Assembly (NCBI RefSeq): GCF_000024725.1
Contig: NC_013960.1
Coordinates: 2,094,001-2,158,000, forward strand
Length of the DNA stretch: 64,000 nt
Origin: Nitrosococcus halophilus Nc 4
Lineage (GTDB): Bacteria > Pseudomonadota > Gammaproteobacteria > Nitrosococcales > Nitrosococcaceae
Direction: 5' to 3'
The position numbers were made by a program, and so were the translations under genes. Every line of letters begins with the position of its first letter. The first letter of the stretch is position 1. Below are positions 33,017 through 41,395 of the stretch, piece after piece. Below the pieces are notes generated by a model. That model was not told where the DNA came from. It saw only the letters and a list, made by a program, of their open reading frames with translations, and ran no database searches.

Positions 33017-34561
33017 TTGAAGAATTTACACGTCAAAATCCTTGCCCTCCTTCTCGTTATTATTGGGACGGGCCTAACTTATTATAAGGTAACGCGCCTG
33101 GGTTTGCCGATACTACCGGCTGAACAAACCGAAGTTTGGATGGTGGAGGCCCGTCTTGAATTTGAGGCTAAAGGCAACCAACCTGTGAAAGCCCGGTTCC
33201 ATGTTCCCAGCACTCCCCTTGGCTTTACGGTGGTGGATGAAGATTTCATCTCTACCAAGTATGGCCTGACCATGGAAGACAACGGTATTAATCGCATTGC
33301 TCAGTGGGCAGTACGCCGGGCCAAAGGGAAACAAGTCTTATATTACCGTGTTGAATTAGCCCCTGAGGTAGCCATTCCGGTAAAGTCACGCAGTGGGATT
33401 ACCCCTCCATTTCCAGCGGTTCCCGATTATCCTGAACCCATGGGTTCAGTGGTGCAAGCGCTATTGGAGGAAGTGCGCCGTAAATCTGCCGATGTGGCTT
33501 CCTTCACGGGGGAGCTTTTGGTCCGTCTTAATGCCCCTAACTCCGATGAAAATGTTCAGGTCCTGCGTAAAGGTATTGAGGATCCGATTGCCTGGGTAGA
33601 CCGGGTGATTTATATCTTGGCGGGTGCCCGGATTCCTGCCCGCATCGTTCATCTCTTACAGCTAAAAGATGGCATAAACCATGGTACCTTGACCCCTTGG
33701 TTGGAAGTCCATAATGGGCAGGAATGGTTGGCTTTTGATCCCAAAACTGGGAGTCGAGGGTTTCCTGAAAATGGATTGATCTGGTATGTGGGCAATGATT
33801 CTCTGATCAACTTGGAAGGAGGAGGTTCACCCAAGGTTGAATATTCCATTTCCAGTCAATTTCAAGAGTTGGTTTTGGTGGCGGAACGACGGGCACGGCA
33901 AATTAATTCCCTGATCATGGATTTCTCTTTATTTAGTCTTCCTGTTCAGACGCAAAATGTTTATCGGGTTCTTTTATTAATCCCCATTGGGGCGTTTTTG
34001 ATTGTGGTGCTGCGGAACATTGTTGGCATTAAAACCTTTGGGACTTTTATGCCCATATTAATAGCCCTGGCGTTCCGGGAAACCGATCTCCTTTGGGGAG
34101 TCCTGTTGTTCACGGGGATCGTGGCCCTAGGGTTGCTGCTGCGTTTTTATTTGGAATACCTTAAATTACTGCTTGTACCACGCCTGGCTTCGGTACTGGT
34201 GATGGTCATTCTCTTAATGGCGGTCATTAGTGTACTCACCCACAAAATGGGGTTAGAACGGGGCTTGTCTGTGGCCCTTTTCCCCATGGTGATTTTGACC
34301 ATGACTATTGAGCGTATGTCCCTGGTGTGGGAAGAGCACGGTCCTGGGGAAGCCCTGCAACAAGGCTTGGGAAGCCTTCTGGTGGCCGTATTGGGTTATT
34401 TATTGATGACCGATAAGTTATTAGAGCATTTGGTTTTTGTTTTTCCTGAATTATTACTGGTGGTATTGGCCATGACTTTGTTGGTGGGACGCTATGCCGG
34501 CTATCGACTCACGGAACTGTGGCGGTTTAAGGAATTTTTGAGGAAAACGGATACCCGATGA
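33017..34561 (+). CDS. Inactive-transglutaminase/7TM membrane protein
   Basis: A 514-residue protein that starts at TTG 33017 with only a weak ribosome site. An N-terminal membrane anchor (about 7-25) is followed by a periplasmic region, a transglutaminase-like domain (about 175-260, NHGTLTPWLEVHNGQEWLAFDP) without an obvious catalytic Cys, and seven hydrophobic helices from about residue 315 to the end. This is the UUP1/7TM-transglutaminase architecture. It lies 41 bases after the retropepsin-like gene, and its stop overlaps the start of the ATP-grasp gene (ATGA). It is probably the membrane component of the trio. Confidence 0.85.
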   Translation: MKNLHVKILALLLVIIGTGLTYYKVTRLGLPILPAEQTEVWMVEARLEFEAKGNQPVKARFHVPSTPLGFTVVDEDFISTKYGLTMEDNGINRIAQWAVRRAKGKQVLYYRVELAPEVAIPVKSRSGITPPFPAVPDYPEPMGSVVQALLEEVRRKSADVASFTGELLVRLNAPNSDENVQVLRKGIEDPIAWVDRVIYILAGARIPARIVHLLQLKDGINHGTLTPWLEVHNGQEWLAFDPKTGSRGFPENGLIWYVGNDSLINLEGGGSPKVEYSISSQFQELVLVAERRARQINSLIMDFSLFSLPVQTQNVYRVLLLIPIGAFLIVVLRNIVGIKTFGTFMPILIALAFRETDLLWGVLLFTGIVALGLLLRFYLEYLKLLLVPRLASVLVMVILLMAVISVLTHKMGLERGLSVALFPMVILTMTIERMSLVWEEHGPGEALQQGLGSLLVAVLGYLLMTDKLLEHLVFVFPELLLVVLAMTLLVGRYAGYRLTELWRFKEFLRKTDTR

Positions 34562-35499
34562 TCCTTCCTTGGCGGCGTTTACGGCAGCTTGGAATTCTAG
34601 GGATGAACCAACGCAATGCCGACTATATTTTGCCTTTTAACCCGCGGCGCCATTATCCCTTGGTAGATGATAAAAGACTGACCAAGCAATTGGCCTTAGA
34701 CGCAGGAATCGCAGTGCCCCAGCTTTATGGCATCGTCGATATAGTTCACCAAATTAGGAACTTGGATAAGCTTCTCGGTCCCCATGAGGACTTTGTCATC
34801 AAGCCTGCCCATGGCAGTGGTGGTGAAGGAATCTTGGTGGTGACTGGACGCTACAAAGGGCGTTATCGTAAGGCCAGCGGGATAATTCTGACCGAAGAGG
34901 AAATCGGCCATCATATCGCCAATATTTTAAGTGGAATGTATAGCCTGGGAGGATTGCCTGACACTGCCCTTATTGAATATCGGGTTAAATTCGATCCGGT
35001 GTTTGAGGCCGTCAGTTATTTGGGAGTCCCGGATATCCGAACGCTGGTCTTCCGCGGGGTACCCGTATTGGCGATGATCCGGCTGCCTACCCGTCTCTCA
35101 GATGGCAGGGCCAACTTACACCAAGGGGCTATTGGAGTCGGTATTGATTTGATGACCGGCCGTACTAGCTCTGGCGTATGGCGAGAGCAAGCGATTGATC
35201 ATCATCCTGATACGGGTGGGGGAATAAGGGGGTTAGAGATACCCCATTGGGATGGTATTCTTGAACTGACTGCCCGCTGTTTTGATTTAGTAGGCTTGGG
35301 TTATATTGGGGTTGATATTGTTTTGGATCGGGGGCTGGGACCCTTGGTTTTGGAACTTAATGCCCGCCCTGGCTTGAGTATTCAATTAGCTAACAAGGCT
35401 GGCTTGCGGTCTCGTCTCCAACGCATTGAGGGCCTTAGGGAGATTCCCTCCGCTGCCTCCGAGCGGGTGGCTTTAGGAAAGGGATTATGTAATCTTTAA
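34558..35499 (+). CDS. RimK-like ATP-grasp ligase (alpha-L-glutamate ligase-type)
   Basis: A 313-residue ATP-grasp enzyme. Visible motifs include FVIKPAHGSGGEGILVV (ATP-binding loop), RVKFDPVFEAVSY, and VLELNARPGLSIQLAN (metal-binding Glu and Asn near the end). ATP-grasp ligases of this group join amino acids to peptides or small molecules through acyl phosphates. The start overlaps the stop of the membrane protein gene, indicating coupling. Its substrate and the product of the whole three-gene system are not known from this sequence. Confidence 0.87.
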   Translation: MILPWRRLRQLGILGMNQRNADYILPFNPRRHYPLVDDKRLTKQLALDAGIAVPQLYGIVDIVHQIRNLDKLLGPHEDFVIKPAHGSGGEGILVVTGRYKGRYRKASGIILTEEEIGHHIANILSGMYSLGGLPDTALIEYRVKFDPVFEAVSYLGVPDIRTLVFRGVPVLAMIRLPTRLSDGRANLHQGAIGVGIDLMTGRTSSGVWREQAIDHHPDTGGGIRGLEIPHWDGILELTARCFDLVGLGYIGVDIVLDRGLGPLVLELNARPGLSIQLANKAGLRSRLQRIEGLREIPSAASERVALGKGLCNL

Positions 35500-35508
35500 A
35501 AGGGCTTC

Positions 35509-36813
35509 TCACATCCATCGTCGTATTAATTTGTAAAGGGGTAGACCCGTAGCCACGAGTAATATTCCGTATAAGGCCTGCTCCCAGTTGTGAATGGCAC
35601 TGGCAAAGGCAACGCCTAGAGAAGCCAGCAGATAAAGCAAAGGCGTTAGAGGATAACCGGGGCAGCTAAAAGGGGGAGGGGTTTCATTCCGACGCCTGAA
35701 AATGAACAAGGACGCAGCCGCCATGGAGGACAATAGCAAGATAGCTAAAGTGGCCCAGTTGACAAGCAGCTCGATTCCTCCGGTAGCCGCAAGCAAAGCA
35801 GTCCAGAGGCCACTGATCCAGAGGGCTCCCGAGGGAGCCCCAGCAGCATTAGTACGGCTAAAGATAGGGGGGGCTAGGCCATCGCAGGCCATGGCATAAT
35901 AAATTCGCGCTCCTGCCATCAGAGTCACATTGGTGGATCCTAAGATGGCCACTGCGATCATCACCGACAGGGGCTGCTCGGCACCTGGACCTAACAATCG
36001 CCGGGCGGCTTCTGTCCCTGCTGTGGTGGACCCGGTCAGAATTTCCTGCGGGACCACCATCAGCAATAGGAGATTAATCAAGAGATAGAGTAATATGACG
36101 AGCAGCGTGCCTCCCAAAAGACCCCGGGGTAAATTTTGCCCCGGATCTTTGATTTCGCCTGCCACATAGGCCGCTGCGTTCCAACCCGAGTAGGTAAAGA
36201 ATACCGGCACCATTGCAGCTCCCAGCGCTAGCAAACGGTCATTAAGCTCAATAGCCGGTGGTTCTGGCCAGTGGGTCGCCGTTTCACTAAATAGGAGCCC
36301 CCCACTGAAGAGTCCTGCCAGCCCCACTAAGGGAAGGGCAGTTAACAAGACCGTTGTCCTTCCAGCCACCCTTGCGCCGGCGATATTGGCGAGGGTGAGC
36401 AGCAGGACAAGCAAGGGAGCATAAATTAATTGGATGGCGGGGGATCCCCCCTGGAGTATCGGCCAGGCCGCTTGGCAATGGGCCACAACAGCGATAGCCA
36501 TGGCGGCGGCCGAACCCGAGAAGGTAATGGCCAGCGCAGCCCATCCCATCAGGAACCCCCAGGCGGGGCCGTAGGCAAGAGTCAGGTATTGGTAATCACC
36601 ACCGGCTTGGGGGAATCTGGCGCCTAGTTCACCATAGATAGCTGCTCCGCAGAGGGCAAGAACCCCTCCCAACATCCAGGCCGCAAGGGGCCACATCATC
36701 CCTGGAAGCCAATCAACGACTAAACCGGGGGTGATAAAGATGCCAGCGCCAATCATATTGCCGGCAACTAGCCAGGCCACCGTGACGGGCCCTAGTTCAC
36801 GTTTTAGGCCCAT
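35509..36813 (-). CDS. APC-superfamily amino acid permease
   Basis: A 434-residue transporter with about 12 hydrophobic helices. The first helix has the APC signature VAWLVAGNMIGAGIFITPGLV, and GGDYQYLTLAYGPAWGFLMGW and YSGWNAAAYVAGEIKDPGQNLPRG are further family hallmarks. It would import an amino acid or related amine using a cation gradient. Specificity is unknown. It is convergent with the ATP-grasp gene (9 bases apart), so it is not part of that operon. Confidence 0.88.
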   Translation of the reverse strand: MGLKRELGPVTVAWLVAGNMIGAGIFITPGLVVDWLPGMMWPLAAWMLGGVLALCGAAIYGELGARFPQAGGDYQYLTLAYGPAWGFLMGWAALAITFSGSAAAMAIAVVAHCQAAWPILQGGSPAIQLIYAPLLVLLLTLANIAGARVAGRTTVLLTALPLVGLAGLFSGGLLFSETATHWPEPPAIELNDRLLALGAAMVPVFFTYSGWNAAAYVAGEIKDPGQNLPRGLLGGTLLVILLYLLINLLLLMVVPQEILTGSTTAGTEAARRLLGPGAEQPLSVMIAVAILGSTNVTLMAGARIYYAMACDGLAPPIFSRTNAAGAPSGALWISGLWTALLAATGGIELLVNWATLAILLLSSMAAASLFIFRRRNETPPPFSCPGYPLTPLLYLLASLGVAFASAIHNWEQALYGILLVATGLPLYKLIRRWM

Positions 36814-36839
36814 TGCTGCTCACGGTTAGAGAAAAATAA

Positions 36840-37424
36840 CTAAACTGCAGAGGCCAAACGCTCCTGGAGCTTGCTAAAGTCATGTTCCAGTGTCTTTTTC
36901 TTAGTTTCATCCCGCAGGGCCGCCGCTGGATGATAAGTGACGAAGGTGGGTAAGTTTTTAACTTCTATCCAATTGCCTCGCAGTTCGGTGATCTTTGCTT
37001 TAGGATCGTATAGGGCTTGCAGGGCGGTTGCCCCCAGCAATACCAACAGTTTGGGTCGGAGCAGTTCAATTTGCCGTAGCAAAAAAGGGAGTTCTTTTTT
37101 GATTTCGCCGCGATAAGGCTTACGGTTGCCGGAAGGGTGGGTTTTGAGAATGTTGCTGATATAGATTTGTTCTCGTTCCAATCCAATTTGATTCAATAAT
37201 GTATTGAGTAATTTTCCTGCGTTGCCAACAAAAGGTCGGCCGGTTTTTGCTTCCTGAACACCCGGGGCTTCACCGATGATCATTACTTCTGCCTGGGGTG
37301 AACCTTCTCCAAATACGAATTTTTCTCCTTTGCTCACTTCGGAACCCAAATAGTGTTCACAGAGTTGTTTGAGTTCATTGAGGGTAGCAACCTTTTCCAG
37401 TTGTTCATCTAAAGGGGTTTGCAC
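36840..37424 (-). CDS. Family-4-like uracil-DNA glycosylase lacking Fe-S cysteines
   Basis: A 194-residue protein of the UDG family 4 group: FGEGSPQAEVMIIGEAPGVQEAKTGRPF is motif 1, HPSGNRKPYRGEI is the conserved middle block, and TYHPAAALRDETKKK is motif 2. Family 4 enzymes bind a 4Fe-4S cluster through four Cys. Here only one early Cys (LKQLCEHYLG) is present; the Cys of the KC-x-PPGNR and EI-x2-C-x-PF blocks are Thr and Glu. The catalytic motifs look intact, so it may excise uracil without a cluster or have shifted activity. It is on the same strand as slyD. Confidence 0.85.
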   Translation of the reverse strand: MQTPLDEQLEKVATLNELKQLCEHYLGSEVSKGEKFVFGEGSPQAEVMIIGEAPGVQEAKTGRPFVGNAGKLLNTLLNQIGLEREQIYISNILKTHPSGNRKPYRGEIKKELPFLLRQIELLRPKLLVLLGATALQALYDPKAKITELRGNWIEVKNLPTFVTYHPAAALRDETKKKTLEHDFSKLQERLASAV

Positions 37425-37476
37425 CTTTTTTACCTAGCTGGGAAAAGTTATTTGAATTGAAAGCTTTTGGGAGAGA

Positions 37477-37511
37477 CAAGCCCCGCTAGGGCGAGGCTTG
37501 CGCTTTTTCGG
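37477..37511. terminator. GC-rich hairpin between slyD-like and udg genes
   Basis: Inverted repeat CAAGCCCCGC-TAG-GGCGAGGCTTG. The T-run lies on the plus-strand side, whereas both neighbouring genes read on the minus strand, so terminator function is doubtful. Confidence 0.35.
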
Positions 37512-37545
37512 ATTTGGCCTGTTAAAGGTAGGGGTAGCCCTATTG

Positions 37546-38031
37546 TTAGGCGTGGTGATGGCCACCTGCGCCATGCACATGGCCGTGCTCCAACTCTTCT
37601 TCCGTGGCCTCACGGATATCGACCACTTCCACGTCAAAGTCTAGGGTTTCACCCGCTAGGGGGTGATTAGCATCTACCATAACTTGCTCGGTCCCGATTT
37701 CAGTCACCGTGATTAATTGGGGACCACTAGGGGTCTGGGCCTGAAATTGCATGCCTTCTTGGAGATCCTCAACCCCTTGGAAAGCATCCCGTGGAACGGC
37801 CTGGATAAGGGTCTCATTGCGCTCTCCATAGGCTTCTTCGGGGTCTACACTAATATTGAATTTGTCACCTTCAGATTTTCCGGCAAGTGCTTTTTCAAGC
37901 CCGGGAATAATACTGCCTATCCCATGTATGTAGGCTAATGGCGTTTCCTGGGAAGAGCTGTCTAGCACGGTGCCTTCCTTATTTTTTAAGGTGTAATGAA
38001 TATAAACTACTTTTCTATCAGAAACTTGCAT
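37546..38031 (-). CDS. slyD: SlyD-like FKBP-type peptidyl-prolyl isomerase
   Basis: A 161-residue SlyD-type prolyl isomerase. The FKBP part (KVVYIHYTLKNKEGTVLDSS, PLAYIHGIGSIIPGLEKAL) is interrupted by the inserted chaperone flap (about 70-125, with EAYGERNETLIQAVPRDAF). The C-terminal tail is His-rich (EHGHVHGAGGHHHA), which would bind nickel or other metals. SlyD assists folding and metal delivery in the cytoplasm. The tail is shorter than in E. coli. Confidence 0.9.
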   Translation of the reverse strand: MQVSDRKVVYIHYTLKNKEGTVLDSSSQETPLAYIHGIGSIIPGLEKALAGKSEGDKFNISVDPEEAYGERNETLIQAVPRDAFQGVEDLQEGMQFQAQTPSGPQLITVTEIGTEQVMVDANHPLAGETLDFDVEVVDIREATEEELEHGHVHGAGGHHHA

Positions 38032-38338
38032 AATAACACCTTTTATGTTGCAGCAGTAAGATTAGGTATGGTATCGATTTTTATTATTGACTTATAGGTT
38101 TTGATTAAGTTTAGGCGCTTAAATTCAAATATAGTGCCCCTTTAGGGATATGGAGAGGTAAGCGCGTGTTTAAGTCTCTTAGATGAGTAAGCTTGAAATC
38201 AATTTGAAAAAGTGATGGTCATAGCAGAAAGCACTGGATTGTGCTGGAATATGACGGAACAGAGAAAAATCTTACCCCATAGTATAGCTGATATTTTGGA
38301 ATGAGTCGGCAGCTTTCCGCCAATTAAGGAGAGAAAAT
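38032..38338. other. Intergenic region without recognised gene
   Basis: A 307-base AT-rich spacer upstream of the internally duplicated protein. I see no ORF of note. AAGGAGAG just before the ATG at 38339 is a good ribosome binding site. Confidence 0.5.
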
Positions 38339-38827
38339 ATGACCTTCAAGATAGATGTTACAGGCAATATCAGTCCTAGCCTGGCCAGGGTGATTGATGC
38401 CGAGATAAAAGACCGAGTAGGCAGAAATCCTCCCACCTTGCGCGTAGTGCTAAAGGCGATGAATGAAGGTCTGGTCGATAGACTGATTAGGGAAGGAACT
38501 ATCGATGCTGATGAGCGGGAGAATCTTTTTTCTGAAATTAACGCCCTGATTGAGGGTTATGGTGGAGAAACACTCGCCCAAAGCTTTACGAAATATAGAG
38601 CAAGTGAAAATTTAGCGATTGTGATCCAGGCGGAAATAGATAATCCTGATGCTATCCAGCCTGTTACGCTTGGCTCGGTGCTAGAAGCCATGAGACAGGG
38701 TTTGGTGGCCACTCTCGTCGGCAGGGGCGATATTGATCCAGATGAAGACGAAACGTTGGTTGCTGAAATAGAGCAATTAATTAAGATGAATGGCCCTAAT
38801 GCCCTCGCGGAAGAGTTTTTACCCTAA
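38339..38827 (+). CDS. Internally duplicated all-helical protein of unknown family
   Basis: A 162-residue acidic protein with two homologous halves of about 75 residues. LRVVLKAMNEGLVDRLIREG in the first half aligns with LGSVLEAMRQGLVATLVGRG in the second, and SEINALIEGYGGETLAQSF aligns with AEIEQLIKMNGPNALAEEF. Each half should be an alpha-helical unit. An Asp/Glu-rich loop (TIDADEREN, DIDPDEDET) is repeated and looks like a possible cation-binding turn, although it is not a canonical EF-hand. It has a strong RBS (AAGGAGAG) and stands alone. I do not recognise the family. Confidence 0.75.
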   Translation: MTFKIDVTGNISPSLARVIDAEIKDRVGRNPPTLRVVLKAMNEGLVDRLIREGTIDADERENLFSEINALIEGYGGETLAQSFTKYRASENLAIVIQAEIDNPDAIQPVTLGSVLEAMRQGLVATLVGRGDIDPDEDETLVAEIEQLIKMNGPNALAEEFLP

Positions 38828-38887
38828 TCCGAAATGGCGTCATTGGCCGCTATTAGGCGAATATAACAATTAAATTGAACCCACTCC

Positions 38888-40000
38888 ATGGACTTAATTA
38901 GCGATAACCAGCTATTTTGCTTGATCGAGGAGCTGGTATTACAGCATTCTCCAAGTGGTGCCGAGCAGGAAATAGATGGCTGGTTGCTTGAACGTTTTGC
39001 TACCTTGGGACAGGAAACCTGGCAAGATGCCGCAGGCAATCTTATTGTGAAAGTGCCTGGAAAAAATCCTGGCGCGATTGCCATTACGGCGCATAAGGAC
39101 GAAATTGGCGCCATCGTTAAATCTATTGATAACCGAGGGCGAGTGGAGGTGAGGAAGTTGGGTGGCGCTTTCCCCTGGGTCTACGGGGAAGGGGTCGTGG
39201 ATTTGCTAGGTGACCATGCCTGCATTAGTGGCATTCTTTCTTTTGGTTCCCGCCATGTCTCCCACGAAGCCCCACAGAAAGCCCAACAGGATCAGGCGCC
39301 GCTACAATGGCAGAATGCGTGGGTTGAAACGAAGTGCACGCCGAAAGAGTTAGACGCTGCGGGAGTGCGTCCGGGTACTCGGATGGTGGTGGGAAAGCAC
39401 CGTAAGCGCCCATTCCGCCTGAAGGACTATATCGCAAGTTATACTCTGGATAATAAAGCTTCCGTGGCGATTCTGCTGGAATTGGCGCGGAATCTCCAGA
39501 GACCTTTGGTGGATATTTATTTAGTAGCTTCTGCCAAGGAGGAAGTAGGCGCGATAGGAGCACTTTACTTTAGTCAGCGACAAGCTCTAGATGCCTTGAT
39601 CGCTTTGGAAATATGTCCGTTGGCCTCTGAATACGTTATCAAAGAAGGTAGTGCTCCTGTGTTGCTTTCCCAGGACGGCTATGGTCTTTATGATGAGGGG
39701 CTTAATGGGCTTATTAGGCAAGCGGCGACCCGACGAAAAATCCCCCTGCAATTGGCGACGATTAATGGCTTTGGTAGTGATGGTTCTATTGCCATGAAGT
39801 ATGGCCATGTGCCTCGGGCCGCTTGTTTAGGTTTCCCCACTCAAAACACCCATGGTTATGAGATTGCCCATTTAGGGGCCATTATTCATTGCATTGAAAT
39901 TCTTTATACTTTTTGCACCCAGGTTCAGGTAGATTATGAAAATATTCAGAAAAGCCAGTTGAAAGGCCGTTGGGGTGTGCTAGATTTTATGAAGGGTTAG
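38888..40000 (+). CDS. M42-family metallopeptidase
   Basis: A 370-residue M42 aminopeptidase-like protein. Metal- and active-site segments are visible in order: ITAHKDEIGAIV (His and Asp), YTLDNKASVAILLEL (bridging Asp), ASAKEEVGAIGALYFS (Glu pair), ALEICPLAS, and NTHGYEIAHLGAI (final His). These cobalt- or zinc-dependent peptidases form large tetrahedral oligomers and trim peptides in the cytoplasm. The Gln or other specificity cannot be told from sequence. It begins 60 bases after the duplicated protein. Confidence 0.88.
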   Translation: MDLISDNQLFCLIEELVLQHSPSGAEQEIDGWLLERFATLGQETWQDAAGNLIVKVPGKNPGAIAITAHKDEIGAIVKSIDNRGRVEVRKLGGAFPWVYGEGVVDLLGDHACISGILSFGSRHVSHEAPQKAQQDQAPLQWQNAWVETKCTPKELDAAGVRPGTRMVVGKHRKRPFRLKDYIASYTLDNKASVAILLELARNLQRPLVDIYLVASAKEEVGAIGALYFSQRQALDALIALEICPLASEYVIKEGSAPVLLSQDGYGLYDEGLNGLIRQAATRRKIPLQLATINGFGSDGSIAMKYGHVPRAACLGFPTQNTHGYEIAHLGAIIHCIEILYTFCTQVQVDYENIQKSQLKGRWGVLDFMKG

Positions 40001-40041
40001 ACTGTTATCCATCATCCATTTAACAAAGACGGGGAGGAGTG

Positions 40042-40626
40042 ATGCGGAAACTGCTGTTTATTTGGGCCATCTGCTTATTGGTGTTGAGTTCTTTTCTCTT
40101 TAGTGCTCAGGCGCAAGAAGCAAGCCAGGTAGGGAAGCTCAATGACAAAATGCAAGAAACCTTGAATGAACAGATTAATGCAGAATTGTATTCTGCTTAC
40201 TTATATCTTTCTATGGCGGCTTATTTTGAATCGAAAAGCTTGGTGGGATCAGCCCATTGGATGCGCTTGCAAGCAGAAGAAGAAACAGAGCACGCCATGA
40301 AATTCTTTGACTATGTCAATGATCGCGAGGGTCGCGTTATTTTAAAAAGCATCAAGGCGCCCTCCGGTAACTGGGAATCCCCTTTGGCTGTATTTCAAGA
40401 TGCTTACGCCCATGAGCAGAAAGTCACGGATTTGATTAATCAGTTGGTGAAGCTGGCGGACCAGGTAGAAGATGCAGCAACCCATAATTTTTTACAGTTT
40501 TTTGTAGAAGAGCAAGTTGAGGAGCTTGTATCCTCTAAGTTAATAGTGGATCAACTTAGCTTGATAGGAGATTCTAAACCTGGATTATTAATGATCGACA
40601 GACAATTAGGTCAGCGGGAAGAGTAG
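40042..40626 (+). CDS. Ferritin with N-terminal signal peptide
   Basis: A protein of 194 residues from ATG 40042, behind a GGGGAGGAG ribosome site. The first 25 residues or so are a classic signal peptide (LLFIWAICLLVLSSFLFSAQAQE, cut here into core and cleavage site). The rest is a bacterial ferritin: LNEQINAELYSAYLYLSMAA, LQAEEETEHAMKFFDYV and NFLQFFVEEQVEELVSS carry the expected ferroxidase Glu and His residues. Bacterial ferritins are normally cytoplasmic, so an exported copy is unusual; it would store or detoxify iron in the periplasm. It lies upstream of, and convergent with, the MarR gene. Confidence 0.88.
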   Translation: MRKLLFIWAICLLVLSSFLFSAQAQEASQVGKLNDKMQETLNEQINAELYSAYLYLSMAAYFESKSLVGSAHWMRLQAEEETEHAMKFFDYVNDREGRVILKSIKAPSGNWESPLAVFQDAYAHEQKVTDLINQLVKLADQVEDAATHNFLQFFVEEQVEELVSSKLIVDQLSLIGDSKPGLLMIDRQLGQREE

Positions 40627-40681
40627 GGAGAGTATTTATTGGAGGGATAGGCTGCGCCCTGGGGAAAACTGACAAACTCCC

Positions 40682-41284
40682 CTAGGGCGCGGTGACCACT
40701 TCCGGTCTGCGAGAAGAAGCGGGATAGACGTGTTCCTGGCAAATCTTCAAGGTCTCTTCTGCTTTGAGCAGTTCCTGAGTCAATCCGCAGCGGAAATACT
40801 GTTTGTCATCGGTAGTCAGCAAATAGCGGCAGGTATGGCATTGCCCGAAGGTGTGGTGATGATTTGCCTTCTGGAGGTTGCGTAGCAATTGCTCAAGGAC
40901 CTGTTGGGTCGTTTGCAGCTCAGTTGTGTTTAACCCGGTGAAGGCTGATTCCTTATTGGGCAGGGAGGAAAGCTTTTCAGCGAGTGCCTGGCCTTTGGAG
41001 GTGAGTGCTAAATGGACCACACGCCGATCTTTTGGATCAGGTTCTTTTTGAAGGTATCCATGTCGTTGTAATACCAACAACGACTGTGAGGTGGTGCCCT
41101 TTGTGGTACCTAGGTACTCCGCTACAGCCATGGGTGTATTGCTGTAGCGGTTGCATTGGGCAAGATAGCGCAAGACCTGGAGATGGGCCGGGTGTAGATT
41201 CAGCGCCGCTGCGGTCTTCCGTTCTTCTGTCCGAAGCAGGGTTCCGACGCGTTCTAGGAGGTCAAATAATTTTTGCTTGTCCAT
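40682..41284 (-). CDS. MarR-family regulator with Cys-rich C-terminal tail
   Basis: A 200-residue protein. Residues 1-140 are a winged-helix MarR domain (NLHPAHLQVLRYLAQCNR, AVAEYLGTTKGTTSQSLLVLQRHGYLQKEPDPKDRRVVHLALT). The 55-residue tail adds CHTCRYL, FRCGLTQELL and ICQEHVYP, together four Cys plus His that could bind zinc, iron or an Fe-S cluster. It is divergent from the cytochrome P460 gene across 111 bases that hold a good promoter, which suggests it controls P460. A nitrogen-oxide or redox signal is plausible, but this is inference. Confidence 0.86.
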   Translation of the reverse strand: MDKQKLFDLLERVGTLLRTEERKTAAALNLHPAHLQVLRYLAQCNRYSNTPMAVAEYLGTTKGTTSQSLLVLQRHGYLQKEPDPKDRRVVHLALTSKGQALAEKLSSLPNKESAFTGLNTTELQTTQQVLEQLLRNLQKANHHHTFGQCHTCRYLLTTDDKQYFRCGLTQELLKAEETLKICQEHVYPASSRRPEVVTAP

Positions 41285-41329
41285 GATCTGTAATCATACT
41301 TAAAAATTTCTATGGAATCGATACCCTAC

Positions 41330-41359
41330 TTGACAAATGTTGAAAGTCTCGTCTATGGT
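41330..41359 (+). promoter_or_regulatory. Sigma-70-like promoter of cytochrome P460 gene
   Basis: TTGACA at 41330-41335 and TATGGT at 41354-41359 are separated by 18 bases. It lies 36 bases ahead of the P460 start and within the MarR-P460 intergenic region. Partly repeated TATGG..TCGA words at 41311 and 41354 could be MarR contacts. Confidence 0.55.
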
Positions 41360-41395
41360 GTCGACTCGATAACATTAACGATGGAGGACATCGTG

